Shown here: one piece after another, positions 10,801 to 18,369 of the stretch
Layout of the letters: each line of letters begins with the position of its first letter
Position numbering within the stretch: the first letter of the stretch is position 1
Assembly: GCA_046160625.1 (NCBI GenBank)
Contig: JBJXGZ010000014.1
Coordinates: 30,429 to 94,428, forward strand
Source of the DNA: M3007 sp046160625
GTDB lineage: Bacteria; Bacteroidota; Bacteroidia; Chitinophagales; Saprospiraceae
Direction: 5' to 3'
DNA: 64,000 nt
Notes under the pieces: generated by a model
What the model saw: the letters and a program-made list of their open reading frames with translations, nothing else
The model's database searches: none
What the model was told of the DNA's origin: nothing
Program-made: the position numbers and the translations under genes

Positions 10801-11009
10801 GCTGACTCCCGTCCCAGCGCTTCAAGGACGAGTTTTTCGGCAGCTGCATTTATTTCGAGGGCTTTGTCGAAGTCTCTTTTTTCAGTTAGTGCTCGGGAAA
10901 CTTGAATGAGGCTATCCACCTGTTTCACTGCCGACAAGGAGTCCGCATTTTGTGCATGTACAAAAAAGGAAAGTAGAAAAAAAACAGGGACAAGTAAAGT
11001 GGCTTTCAT
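7863..11009 (-). CDS. exported CHAT-domain protein with TPR repeats (paralog 1)
   Basis: 1048 residues from the ATG at 11009 (an in-frame GTG lies just before it). Signal peptide MKATLLVPVFFLLSFFVHAQ. Residues about 60-480 are kinesin-light-chain-type 42-residue TPRs (YxNLA..Y...G.YEKAE..). The C-terminal CHAT domain is a caspase-fold peptidase with His881 in LHIATHGFFF and Cys962 in VVLSACETGLGDIQGNEGVYG. CHAT proteins are proteases or protease-like regulators; substrates here are unknown. A perfect 33-nt palindrome (8311-8343) encodes the loop between the two catalytic motifs. Closest to paralog 4 of the array (18370-21678). Confidence 0.9.
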   Translation of the reverse strand: MKATLLVPVFFLLSFFVHAQNADSLSAVKQVDSLIQVSRALTEKRDFDKALEINAAAEKLVLEALGRESAPYVECCLSKGETYQQMGELSEAEKSYLEAKSIHERSLGKENFGYVNCLSTLGVFYAETGGAFEKTEPFFTESVAIVQKKYGKAHPEYAGKLINLALVYMNYGKYGMSERLFNEAKSILETNVMAKYPETYMNCIFNFANLYGYMGDYEKCILTMLEAKAMIEKLYGKDHYLYANLLNNLGATYCEISDFKTAEPLFFEAKDAYEKTLGKEHPKYSETIGNLATVYLENGNYEKAELFYEQAIAIAEKTSGKESHLYALNIGGLGNYYLDKRVFDKSEPLLLETIGIFERTLGREHPECAYYIRNLAILLIDKGEYERAEALLLESVANIEKTHGKKHLLYAESANELANGYMIASRYEQAEQLYLEAKAIIESMLGKDNSKYANILGNLSKLYWKMGRISSAALLLQEMAEVHRSLLVKASKYLSENEMRSYVLTFETALDQNLSFAQIVAPSGFSGSSFDNSLFHKGFLLQSSNQVKNRGSVDSTGTELLAQLRSCHRRLAAVYILPFAERDSVYVVDLAEKANSLEKEITRNVAGYGEAFQQVKWQELQSSLKPAEAAIEFVRYKFSNPEPSDSIVYAAHLLKQGYAQPQFIPLFEEKSLDSLLQRNSDRKEQYVKQLYSLADRGIIATEMPQKSLYNLLWHPLERQLSDINTIYYSPSGLLHRINLAAIPLNIDSVLGDRYKLVELGSTRQVVIPTQIIPAANDALLFGGIRYEADTTVIRSSNTRPDSFSIVSRGGLSFSYSDSTLRSGQWNYLPFTEKEVNSVEKMLKKGGISTQTNVAYNATEESFKTIGASGNPSPRILHIATHGFFFPDPQTSEGFKTLPTLNEPIFKISDHPMIRSGLLLAGANHAWKTGKPLKPGMEDGILTAYEISQMNLSNTERVVLSACETGLGDIQGNEGVYGLQRAFKIAGVKYLIMSLWQVPDKQTSLLMTTFYKKWLEEKMTIPEAFRAAQKELRDAGLDPYQWAGFVLVE
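8311..8343. repeat. perfect 33-nt palindrome inside CHAT domain coding region
   Basis: Arms AACGTCGGAAGGGTTT and its complement flank a single T. It encodes part of the loop QTSEGFKTLPTLN between the catalytic His and Cys motifs. The identical palindrome occupies the same codons in the paralog at 18848-18880, and a different repeat sits in that loop in paralog 3 (14986-15018). Confidence 0.95.
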
Positions 11010-11070
11010 CACGCGACAAGTTAACAGGTGAGTAAATGTCGAAGCGTGTCGCTGGGTCGGGGGGATTAAG
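11010..11070 (-). promoter_or_regulatory. conserved leader with inverted repeat upstream of CHAT paralog 1
   Basis: GCGACA (11047-11052 as TGTCGC on +) and its complement near the start codon (11013-11018) can pair. The block also holds GAAGCGTGTCG and GGGGGATTA, both found at the same spacing before paralogs 2 and 4. The conservation suggests a shared promoter, operator or RNA leader. Confidence 0.5.
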
Positions 11071-11101
11071 CGAATCTAAGGTATAAATGATTCTCGATTT
11101 T

Positions 11102-14100
11102 TCACTCCACCAGGACAAACCCCGCCCAGAAATACGGATTCCCGTACTTCTCCCGCATCTCCTGCTGGGCAGAGCGAAATGCCTCTGGAAGATTCATTTT
11201 TTCCGTCAGCCATTTCGAATAAAAAGTGGTCATTAGTTCCTGCGTCTGAAAATCCGGCACCTTCCAGAGGCTCATAATCAGGTACTTAGCCCCGGCTATT
11301 TTGAAGGCGCGCTGCAGGCCGTATACGCCTTCGTTACCCTGGATGTCACCGAGGCCGGTTTCGCAGGCAGAGAGGACGACTAATTCGGTATTAATCAGGT
11401 TCATGTGGCTGATCTCGTAGGCAGTGAGGATGCCGTTTTCCAGGCCTTTTTTGAAGGGTTTTCCTGTTTTCCAGGCGTAGTTGGCACCTGCGAGCAGGAG
11501 TCCGGAGCGAATGAGCGGGTTTTCGCTGGTTTTGAAACCGGTTTCCTGGGTATCCGGAGTTTTATGCTGATGGGTAGTGTCTTTCAGGTCGGGGAAAAAG
11601 AAACCGTGGGTAGCGAGGTGCAATATGCGGGGTGATGGTCCATTCACACCAATGTTTTTGAACGCCTCTTCGGTGGCTTCAAAGCCATTCCGGGTTTCGG
11701 GAATTATGCCACCCGAAGATAAGATAGGTGCAATGGCGTTGACCTCTTTTTCGGTCCATTTCAGATAGTTCCATGTGTCGCCGCGACTGGTAGGATCCAT
11801 ATTGGTCTCTTCGGCTGGCCCGCGGCTGGCCAAATCTGAATTTTTAAGCCGGGCATTGGCTGCAAAAATTGCGGTGGAGTCCATATCAAACTGGATGCCG
11901 CCGAAAAGGATAGCGTTGTGGTTGTTGAATTGAGTTGTAGCCTGAGCGAACAATTGGCCCGCCTTCGTACCTACGGCGAGTGAACGCGTGCTGCCTAATT
12001 GGATCAGGTGATACCGATCAGCCAGGGTAGAATCCACACTCCCCTGCCCTTCTTCAAGAGTGGATATTGGAATGGCCGCAAGGTTGAGTCGATGCAGCAA
12101 CCCGGTTGAGGAGAAAAAAACAGTTTTTACAGCTTTCTCCCGCCCTGCAACTCCAGAAGGGGAGATCAGTTCTTTTTCGATTGGTTCCCAGATCAAATCA
12201 AAGAGTGATTTTTTTGGTTTACCCGCGACAATGATACCCCGGTCGGCAATGGAATACAGATTGTGAACATAATCTGCTTTTCGTTCACTTGGGGTGTGCA
12301 ACAAAGAATCGAGTTGTTTTTCTTCGAAGAGCGGGATCAGTTTGGCGGCATCCCAGCCGGGGCGAAGCACGAGGGCTGCATATTGGATACGGTCTGTTTG
12401 CTCAGGGGAAAAGAAGGGGTAATGCAGGAACTCTATCGCTGCTTCGCCTTCTTTCAGGTGGTCCCGAATGTCCTGCCATTTGGGTATTTTTCTAGCCTCC
12501 TGAAAAGCTGGCAGACTGCGCATAAGCAATTTTTCATAGCCTTCGGCTTCGGCTTCTACTTCAGCTATTTTTTTACGTTCGGCGATGGGGCGGGCGTATC
12601 GTTTTGCAAGGCGGCGGTGGCAACCTTGCCATTGGATATAAATATCGCGGATGAGGCTGTCGGACCCTGCAATTGCGAGCGTCATCAGACGCCCATTCTC
12701 CAATAATAATCCATTATAAAACAGGTTGTTATCATATAGTGCATTGCATAGTTCGGGACTGGGGTGGATCTGGGTGATGGATTGAAATCCAGCGATTCTT
12801 TGCTCGAAAGTTTGCAGATAAGCGTGCATTTCATCTTCAGAGGAGTAAGTAGTTGCGGCTTCAACAAGTTGGCGGTCCAGATCATTCAATTCGAGAAAAA
12901 GAGCGGCAGACTCCGTGATATTTTTTGTCTTTTGATAAAGACAGGCAAGGTTGAATAAAGAGGAGGCATATCTGGGGTGATTCGCCCCCAAGGATTTTAC
13001 TATTATATTCTTGGCTTCCAGATATAGGGACTTGGCTTTATCATAATCGCCAGTCTGATCAAACAAATCGGCAAGATTATTTAAGGAAGAAGCATAATTC
13101 GGGTGTTCCAGACCAAATGTTTTTGCATTGATCTCTTTGGCTTCCAGATACAATTGCTCCGATTTTTGATAGTTTCCTTTTCGTTTCTCCATGTGGGCGA
13201 GGCCATTCAAAGTTTTTGCATAATCGAAATTTTCGACCCCGGATGTTTTGGCATAAATATTCTTTGCTTCTAGAAAAAGGGGCTCTACTTTTTTAAAATC
13301 ACCTTTTGCGTAGTAAAGATCCGCTAGATTCATAAGTCCTGCTGCATAGTTTGGGTGTTCATTGCCCAAGGTTTTTGCATAGATCGCGGTGGCTTCTAAA
13401 TACCCGGATTCTGCTTTGGAATAGTCGCCTTTTAAATAATACATGGCAGCGAGGTTATTCAAGGTCATTGCGTAATTTTTATGTTCTTTTCCTATGGTTT
13501 TGCTCATAATCTCTATTGCCTCCAAATAGAATCTTTCTGCATTGGAATAGTCGCCTTTATTACTATAGAAAATGGCCAGGTTCACCAAGGTTTGAGCGTA
13601 TTCAGGATGTAGTTTTCCTTTATTTTTTTCATCTATGTCTTTAACGACTAGCAGAAAAGGCTCCGCCTTCTCATATTCGCATTTATTGGTGTATAAAAGG
13701 CCTAGGTTATTTGCAATCATGGCATAATCCGAGCTTTTATTTCCTGTTTTTTTCACTATAATATCCTTCGCTTCTAAAAAACAGACCTCTGTTTTTTTAA
13801 AATCTCCTGCTCGTCTATAAAATCTTCCCAAATTATTTAGCGAGAGGGCATAATCAAGGTTTTCCTTTCCAACAGTCTCCGCCAAAATATCCCGGTTCTC
13901 TAAGAAGAAAGGCTCTGCTTTTTCGAAGTATCCTTTTGCCTTGTATATCTCGCCAATATCGCCTACAGCCCAGGCGTATTCGTTGCTTTTTTTTCCATAA
14001 ATTTGGGCATATAAATCTTTGACCGTAAGGTTAAGTGGTTCTGCTTTATCATAATCACCCTTGTCATAATACAGCCGGGCAAGTTTGGACAAAGACCTGG

Positions 14101-14443
14101 CATAATCGGGATGTTCCTTGCCCAGGGTCTTTTCCTGAATAGAGATGGCCAGGAGAAACGATTTTTCTGCGTCAGGGTAATCTCCTTTAGTATATAAGAT
14201 CTGCCCTCGTTTATAGTAAATATTGCCTTGTTCTTTCGTTCCAGCTCCTATTTTTTCAAGAACCATTTGCTCTGCCAGCGCAAGGACTTCAAGGGCTTTC
14301 TCAAAGTTTTTGCTTTGACTAAAGCTCTGAGAAACCTGGATCAAGCTATCCACCTGTTTCACTACGGACAAAGAGTCCGCATTCTGGGCATCTGCAATAA
14401 ATGATGACAGAAAAAAAACAGGTAAGAGCAAAGTGGTCTTCAT
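11102..14443 (-). CDS. exported CHAT-domain protein with TPR repeats (paralog 2)
   Basis: 1113 residues with signal peptide MKTTLLLPVFFLSSFIADAQ. A long run of 42-residue TPRs (about 70-530, motifs such as LNNLADLFDQTGDYDKAKSLYLEAKNI) precedes a linker and the CHAT domain. Catalytic His946 is in ILHLATHGFFF and Cys1027 in LVVLSACETG. The variable loop between them (LKDTTHQHKTPDTQETG) is not an obvious palindrome, unlike in the paralogs. It ends GFVLVE like the others. The gene has its own leader (14444-14500) and lies about 90 bases upstream of paralog 1, so it may be separately or co-transcribed. Probably periplasmic or surface acting; substrate unknown. Confidence 0.9.
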   Translation of the reverse strand: MKTTLLLPVFFLSSFIADAQNADSLSVVKQVDSLIQVSQSFSQSKNFEKALEVLALAEQMVLEKIGAGTKEQGNIYYKRGQILYTKGDYPDAEKSFLLAISIQEKTLGKEHPDYARSLSKLARLYYDKGDYDKAEPLNLTVKDLYAQIYGKKSNEYAWAVGDIGEIYKAKGYFEKAEPFFLENRDILAETVGKENLDYALSLNNLGRFYRRAGDFKKTEVCFLEAKDIIVKKTGNKSSDYAMIANNLGLLYTNKCEYEKAEPFLLVVKDIDEKNKGKLHPEYAQTLVNLAIFYSNKGDYSNAERFYLEAIEIMSKTIGKEHKNYAMTLNNLAAMYYLKGDYSKAESGYLEATAIYAKTLGNEHPNYAAGLMNLADLYYAKGDFKKVEPLFLEAKNIYAKTSGVENFDYAKTLNGLAHMEKRKGNYQKSEQLYLEAKEINAKTFGLEHPNYASSLNNLADLFDQTGDYDKAKSLYLEAKNIIVKSLGANHPRYASSLFNLACLYQKTKNITESAALFLELNDLDRQLVEAATTYSSEDEMHAYLQTFEQRIAGFQSITQIHPSPELCNALYDNNLFYNGLLLENGRLMTLAIAGSDSLIRDIYIQWQGCHRRLAKRYARPIAERKKIAEVEAEAEGYEKLLMRSLPAFQEARKIPKWQDIRDHLKEGEAAIEFLHYPFFSPEQTDRIQYAALVLRPGWDAAKLIPLFEEKQLDSLLHTPSERKADYVHNLYSIADRGIIVAGKPKKSLFDLIWEPIEKELISPSGVAGREKAVKTVFFSSTGLLHRLNLAAIPISTLEEGQGSVDSTLADRYHLIQLGSTRSLAVGTKAGQLFAQATTQFNNHNAILFGGIQFDMDSTAIFAANARLKNSDLASRGPAEETNMDPTSRGDTWNYLKWTEKEVNAIAPILSSGGIIPETRNGFEATEEAFKNIGVNGPSPRILHLATHGFFFPDLKDTTHQHKTPDTQETGFKTSENPLIRSGLLLAGANYAWKTGKPFKKGLENGILTAYEISHMNLINTELVVLSACETGLGDIQGNEGVYGLQRAFKIAGAKYLIMSLWKVPDFQTQELMTTFYSKWLTEKMNLPEAFRSAQQEMREKYGNPYFWAGFVLVE

Positions 14444-14500
14444 AACGCGACAGGTTATAGGTGACGATATGTAGAAGCGTGTCGCGAGTTTGGGGGATTA
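14444..14500 (-). promoter_or_regulatory. conserved leader with inverted repeat upstream of CHAT paralog 2
   Basis: CGCGACA (14446-14452) and TGTCGCG (14480-14486) form perfect 7-bp arms around a 27-base spacer just before the ATG. GAAGCGTGTCGCG and GGGGGATTA are shared with the leader of paralog 1 and, more loosely, paralog 4. An operator or leader hairpin is inferred. Confidence 0.5.
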
Positions 14501-14531
14501 GGATAATCTAGGTAAGGGGATTGTTTATTTT

Positions 14532-17500
14532 TTACTCCACCAGCACAAACCCCGCCCATTGGTACGGGTTGATGAACCGCTCCCGCATTTCCTTTTGCGT
14601 GGTGCGGAAGGCATCGGGGATGGCCATTTTCCCTTCCAGCCAGTTTTTGTAAAACGTCGTCATAAACACCGAAGTCTCCTGGTCGGGAACCTGCCAGAGG
14701 GACATAACGAGATACTTAGCTCCGGCTATTTTAAAAGCGCGCTGCAGGCCGTACACGCCTTCGTTGCCCTGTATGTCACCCAGACCGGTTTCGCAGGCGG
14801 AGAGCACTACGAGTTCGGTGTTGGAGAGGTTCATCTGGCTGATCTCGTAGGCGGTCAGGATGCCGTCTTCCATACCGGGTTTGAGGGGTTTGCTCCCGAG
14901 GCCTCGGGACCAGGCGTGGTTGGCGCCGGCGAGGAGGAGTCCGGAGCGGATCATGGGATGATCGGAGATTTTGAAGACGGGTTCGCTGCCGACTGCCAAC
15001 TGCCGACTGCCCTCTGCTTTTGGGTCGGGGAAAAAGAAGCCATGGGTGGCGACGTGCAGGATTCGGGGGCTTGGCCCTGCTTCCCCAATGGCTTTGAAAA
15101 GCTTTTCCGTGCCCTCATTTTCTTTTAGGACCTGGGTTTGAAATCCCTGGGGTTGCAGGATTTGCTGAATGGTTGACACTTCTTTATCAGTCCATTTCAG
15201 GTACTCCCAGTTGTCGCCATGCAATTTCGAATCAGACTTGGAAAAGTCAGGCACACTTCTTACAGCCCACATATCCTGTTGTATCTCAGCCGTTTTAATC
15301 TGCTCGGCAGTGGTGTCGGCGTCGTAAAAAATGCCGCCGAAGAGCATGGCAGACTGGTTTTCAGACATATGGTCACCATGCAGCACCAATTGTCTGGTAC
15401 TTCCCATTTCAACCAGGCGATACCGGTCGGAAAACGTCAGGTCTTCATTGATGGGGATGGCGCCCGTGTTGATACGGTGCAGCAATCCTATTGGCGAAAA
15501 ATAGATGGTGGCATCTTCGCGGTTTTTTACTTCAGGGAGCAGGTTTTCCAGTGGTTGCCAAAGCAATTCGTACAAGGATTTCTCAGGTTTGTCCAGGGGC
15601 TTTACACCTCTTTCTGACACAGCATAGAGGCTGTTCACATAGTCCGCCTTTCGCTGGCCGAAGGTATGCAACAAACTGTCGAGCGTTTTTTCTTCGAAAA
15701 GCGGGACGAACTGCGGTTGCGCCATGCCCGGTTTCAATACCAGCGCAGCGTACATGATGCGGTCGGTTTGTTGTTTATCAAAAAACTTGTATCGCACTAG
15801 TTCGATAGCGACATCAGCAGGCTTTAGTTTTTGTTGCACCTCCTGCCACTTAATCTGCTGTTTGGAAATGGCATAGTTTGACACGGTGCGTGCAAGGTTT
15901 TTTTCAAGGTCGTTGGCTTTGGCCTCGAGGGCAACTACCCCTTGTCGCTCTATGGCCGGTATGGAATACTGGTGGGCGAGGCGGCGTTTATATGACTTAA
16001 GCAAGTCGAGCTGAGCCATGGCAGCGCTGTCAGCCTGTGCAAAATGCCTGATCCGGTTGGCCGTATGGAGTAAGAACCCTTTATAAAAAAGGCTATTGTC
16101 GTAGCAAGCGCCAGGGAGCGTGGATTCCTTGTTGTGAGTGGTATGAGCGAAGGACAGCAAGTGTTCACAATTTTCGGAAAACAGGCGCAGATATTTGTTC
16201 AGTTCCTGCTCAGACAGGTGAAGAATAGCCTTTTCCAATTGCAGTGACCGCAGGGTTGCCACTTCCAGAAAAAGTGGCTCGGCTTTGATGGTTTCGCCCA
16301 TACCTGCATACATGTCTGCTAAATCGGCCAGGCAATTAAGCCGGTGCGGATGGGCTTTGCCAAAGGTTTTTTCATAAATGAGATTTGCTTCCGCATAAAG
16401 TGGTTCAGCTTCGCCAGGCTTTCCAAGACATGTATAGAGGAAAGCCAGGTTATGCAGACCGGAAGCGTAATCAGGGTGCGATTTTCCCGATTTTTTTTCA
16501 AGAATGGCCAGGTTTTCAAGCGCTTTAGGTAAGGCTTCCTTGTACCGCCCCATCTTTCCGTATAAATTAGACAGGTTTTGGAGATTTCTAGCATAGTCTG
16601 AATTTTCCTTCCCACGTAATTCTTTCCGTATAGTCAAAGAATTTTGATGAAGTGTTTCGGCTTTGGGGTATTCATGGTTGATTTCATACAATACTGCCAA
16701 ATCTTCCAGGCTATTGGCATAATCTGGATGGTTTTCGCCGAGCAATCGTTTTCGCAAGTCGGAGACATCTATAAGAATCGATTCCGCTTTTTCATAATCA
16801 CCAGTATTTATGCACAGAATGGCAAGGTTTTTCAGGCTCTGGAGATATTCCGGATGTTCTTTCCCCAATAATTTTTCCCGAATGTTTTTTGCTTCCAAAA
16901 AATAAGGTTCTGCTTGTTCATAAGCACCCAATTCAAAGTACAAATTGGCTAAATTGTTTAGGCAGGCGGCATAATTTCCCTGGTCTTTGCCGGCTTGTTC
17001 CCAAATGTTTTTTGCTTCCAGATACAGCGGTAATGCATTTTCATATCTTGATGTTTCCATGTACAGCAAAGCCAGGTTGTTCAGGTTTTCAGCGTAATCA
17101 ACCGTTGTTTTCCTATTCAAATCCGCTGCTATTCCATTTGCTCTCAGATACATGGACTCCGCATCTTCATACCTGCCTGTTTTTGCGTATAAGTTTGCCA
17201 AATTAATCAGGCATCTTTCATATTTAATATGGTGAATGCCAACTGTTTTTTCTCTGATCTTCAGCGTTTTTAAATAGAGCGTCTCCGCCTGGGAATATTG
17301 CCCCAATTGAAAGTAAGAAACTGCGAGATTGCTCAAACAGGAGGCATAATCAGGATCATCCTCATGTCTTGAAGTCTCCCACAACAGCATGCTTTTTTCA
17401 TACCAATGTTTTGCCTGTGCATAATCACCCTTGAAATGGAAAATGCGACCATAATTATAACATACCCTTGCGTATGAAGCTGACGGTTGTTGAGGCAGGG

Positions 17501-17699
17501 ACAGTGCAAGTTTTTCAGCGATGGAAATAGATTCAAGTGCAAGCTCGAATTCGCTATTAGCAACCTGAGCTTTACAGATTAATATCAGACTGTCTATCTG
17601 TTGCTTACACTGTATAGTATCAGTTTGCTGTGATACAGCTACAAAAGGGAAGGCTATAACAATAGAATGAAATAATGCTTTCACGCTTATGGGCTTCAT
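14532..17699 (-). CDS. exported CHAT-domain protein with TPR repeats (paralog 3)
   Basis: 1055 residues with an N-terminal hydrophobic export signal (FHSIVIAFPFVAVSQQ). TPRs run from about 60 to 480, then the CHAT domain with His886 (ILHVATHGFFF) and Cys969 (VVLSACETG). The TPRs are less uniform than in paralog 4. Its start is only 12 bases after the stop of the small lipoprotein gene 17712-18179, so the two probably form an operon, which makes the lipoprotein a candidate partner. The catalytic-domain loops carry two repeat insertions absent from paralogs: a CTGCC-rich stretch (14986-15018) and a 16-nt palindrome (14894-14909). Substrate unknown. Confidence 0.9.
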   Translation of the reverse strand: MKPISVKALFHSIVIAFPFVAVSQQTDTIQCKQQIDSLILICKAQVANSEFELALESISIAEKLALSLPQQPSASYARVCYNYGRIFHFKGDYAQAKHWYEKSMLLWETSRHEDDPDYASCLSNLAVSYFQLGQYSQAETLYLKTLKIREKTVGIHHIKYERCLINLANLYAKTGRYEDAESMYLRANGIAADLNRKTTVDYAENLNNLALLYMETSRYENALPLYLEAKNIWEQAGKDQGNYAACLNNLANLYFELGAYEQAEPYFLEAKNIREKLLGKEHPEYLQSLKNLAILCINTGDYEKAESILIDVSDLRKRLLGENHPDYANSLEDLAVLYEINHEYPKAETLHQNSLTIRKELRGKENSDYARNLQNLSNLYGKMGRYKEALPKALENLAILEKKSGKSHPDYASGLHNLAFLYTCLGKPGEAEPLYAEANLIYEKTFGKAHPHRLNCLADLADMYAGMGETIKAEPLFLEVATLRSLQLEKAILHLSEQELNKYLRLFSENCEHLLSFAHTTHNKESTLPGACYDNSLFYKGFLLHTANRIRHFAQADSAAMAQLDLLKSYKRRLAHQYSIPAIERQGVVALEAKANDLEKNLARTVSNYAISKQQIKWQEVQQKLKPADVAIELVRYKFFDKQQTDRIMYAALVLKPGMAQPQFVPLFEEKTLDSLLHTFGQRKADYVNSLYAVSERGVKPLDKPEKSLYELLWQPLENLLPEVKNREDATIYFSPIGLLHRINTGAIPINEDLTFSDRYRLVEMGSTRQLVLHGDHMSENQSAMLFGGIFYDADTTAEQIKTAEIQQDMWAVRSVPDFSKSDSKLHGDNWEYLKWTDKEVSTIQQILQPQGFQTQVLKENEGTEKLFKAIGEAGPSPRILHVATHGFFFPDPKAEGSRQLAVGSEPVFKISDHPMIRSGLLLAGANHAWSRGLGSKPLKPGMEDGILTAYEISQMNLSNTELVVLSACETGLGDIQGNEGVYGLQRAFKIAGAKYLVMSLWQVPDQETSVFMTTFYKNWLEGKMAIPDAFRTTQKEMRERFINPYQWAGFVLVE
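14894..14909. repeat. 16-nt perfect palindrome in CHAT paralog 3
   Basis: TCCCGAGGCCTCGGGA lies where the paralogs encode AWKTGKPLKPG; here the protein reads AWSRGLGSKPLKPG, three residues longer. The outer word TCCCGA..TCGGGA recurs in the insert at 18342-18359. Confidence 0.8.
14986..15018. repeat. CTGCCAACTGCC-type repeat in CHAT paralog 3
   Basis: Tandem CTGCCGACTGCCAACTGCC words encode AEGSRQLAVGSE in the variable CHAT loop. The same words build intergenic palindromes at 38053-38138 and 59961-60052. In paralogs 1 and 4 this loop instead contains the 33-nt palindrome. Confidence 0.8.
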
Positions 17700-17711
17700 A
17701 ACGCTAGTACT

Positions 17712-18179
17712 TCAATTACAAACAGGAAGTGTAACCTTTAAAAGAGCCTGGCTCCCTTGTAAAGTGAAAGAGAAAATTACACTATCCTGATTTGGGAGAA
17801 AAGTGTAGTTGCCAGAGAAACAAAGAGAGTCTGTCAAAATAATCGATTCACCGGGTCGGATTGGATATAATTGGTTGGCAGTGCCGGGACACCTATTTAT
17901 GGTGGTGGCGCTGCCCAATTTCTTGTTTAACTGGGGATTGGAAACAGTGATTGTATCATTTGAAATATTTGATAACGTATAAAAAACTTTATATGAAGCG
18001 AGTCCGTTCACACAAGCCCTGACGCATCCCGGTTTTGGGAAACAAGGGTTATTTGGTTCTTCTAGTTTTGAAATCCAAGCGTTTTCAACTTTTGCGACAG
18101 GAGGCACAAGCGGATCGTAGCATCCAATAACAAAGGCCAGGAAAGTGAATAAAAAACAGATTTTGATTTTATTTTTCAT
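17712..18179 (-). CDS. small lipoprotein upstream of CHAT paralog 3
   Basis: 155 residues with a lipoprotein signal peptide (hydrophobic stretch then FVIGC, lipid-modified Cys at about residue 20). The mature part has several cysteines (PCFPKPGCVRACVN, INRCPG, DSLCFSG, PVCN), compatible with disulfides, and beta-rich hydrophobic alternation. I do not recognise a family. It is 12 bases upstream of CHAT paralog 3 on the same strand, suggesting co-expression. It could be a substrate, anchor or inhibitor of the CHAT protease, but only the operon spacing supports that. Confidence 0.75.
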   Translation of the reverse strand: MKNKIKICFLFTFLAFVIGCYDPLVPPVAKVENAWISKLEEPNNPCFPKPGCVRACVNGLASYKVFYTLSNISNDTITVSNPQLNKKLGSATTINRCPGTANQLYPIRPGESIILTDSLCFSGNYTFLPNQDSVIFSFTLQGSQALLKVTLPVCN

Positions 18180-18305
18180 GGTGGTTGGTTTTCAATATTA
18201 AACAACAAGTTTGCAATTTTATCGCCTGCAAGATATTGAATTGTTGCAAAAATCCGGAATTATGACATTGATTTTTGAATTACCTGATCTCTTGTATGGC
18301 ATCAT

Positions 18306-18369
18306 TCACTCCACTAGCACAAACCCCGTTTACCCGCCATAGTCCCGAGGATTCGGGACGTAGGAGGGC
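18306..18369. repeat. duplicated CHAT 3' end plus palindromic insert
   Basis: On the minus strand, 41 bases after the stop of CHAT paralog 4, a second copy of its last codons appears (18306-18328, encoding GFVLVE and a stop). The 41-base spacer (18329-18369) contains GTCCCGAGGATTCGGGAC (18342-18359), a perfect stem with a four-base loop. The two end copies differ at synonymous positions. This could be a repeat insertion with duplication of its flank, or the scar of a deleted fifth CHAT gene. Confidence 0.75.
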
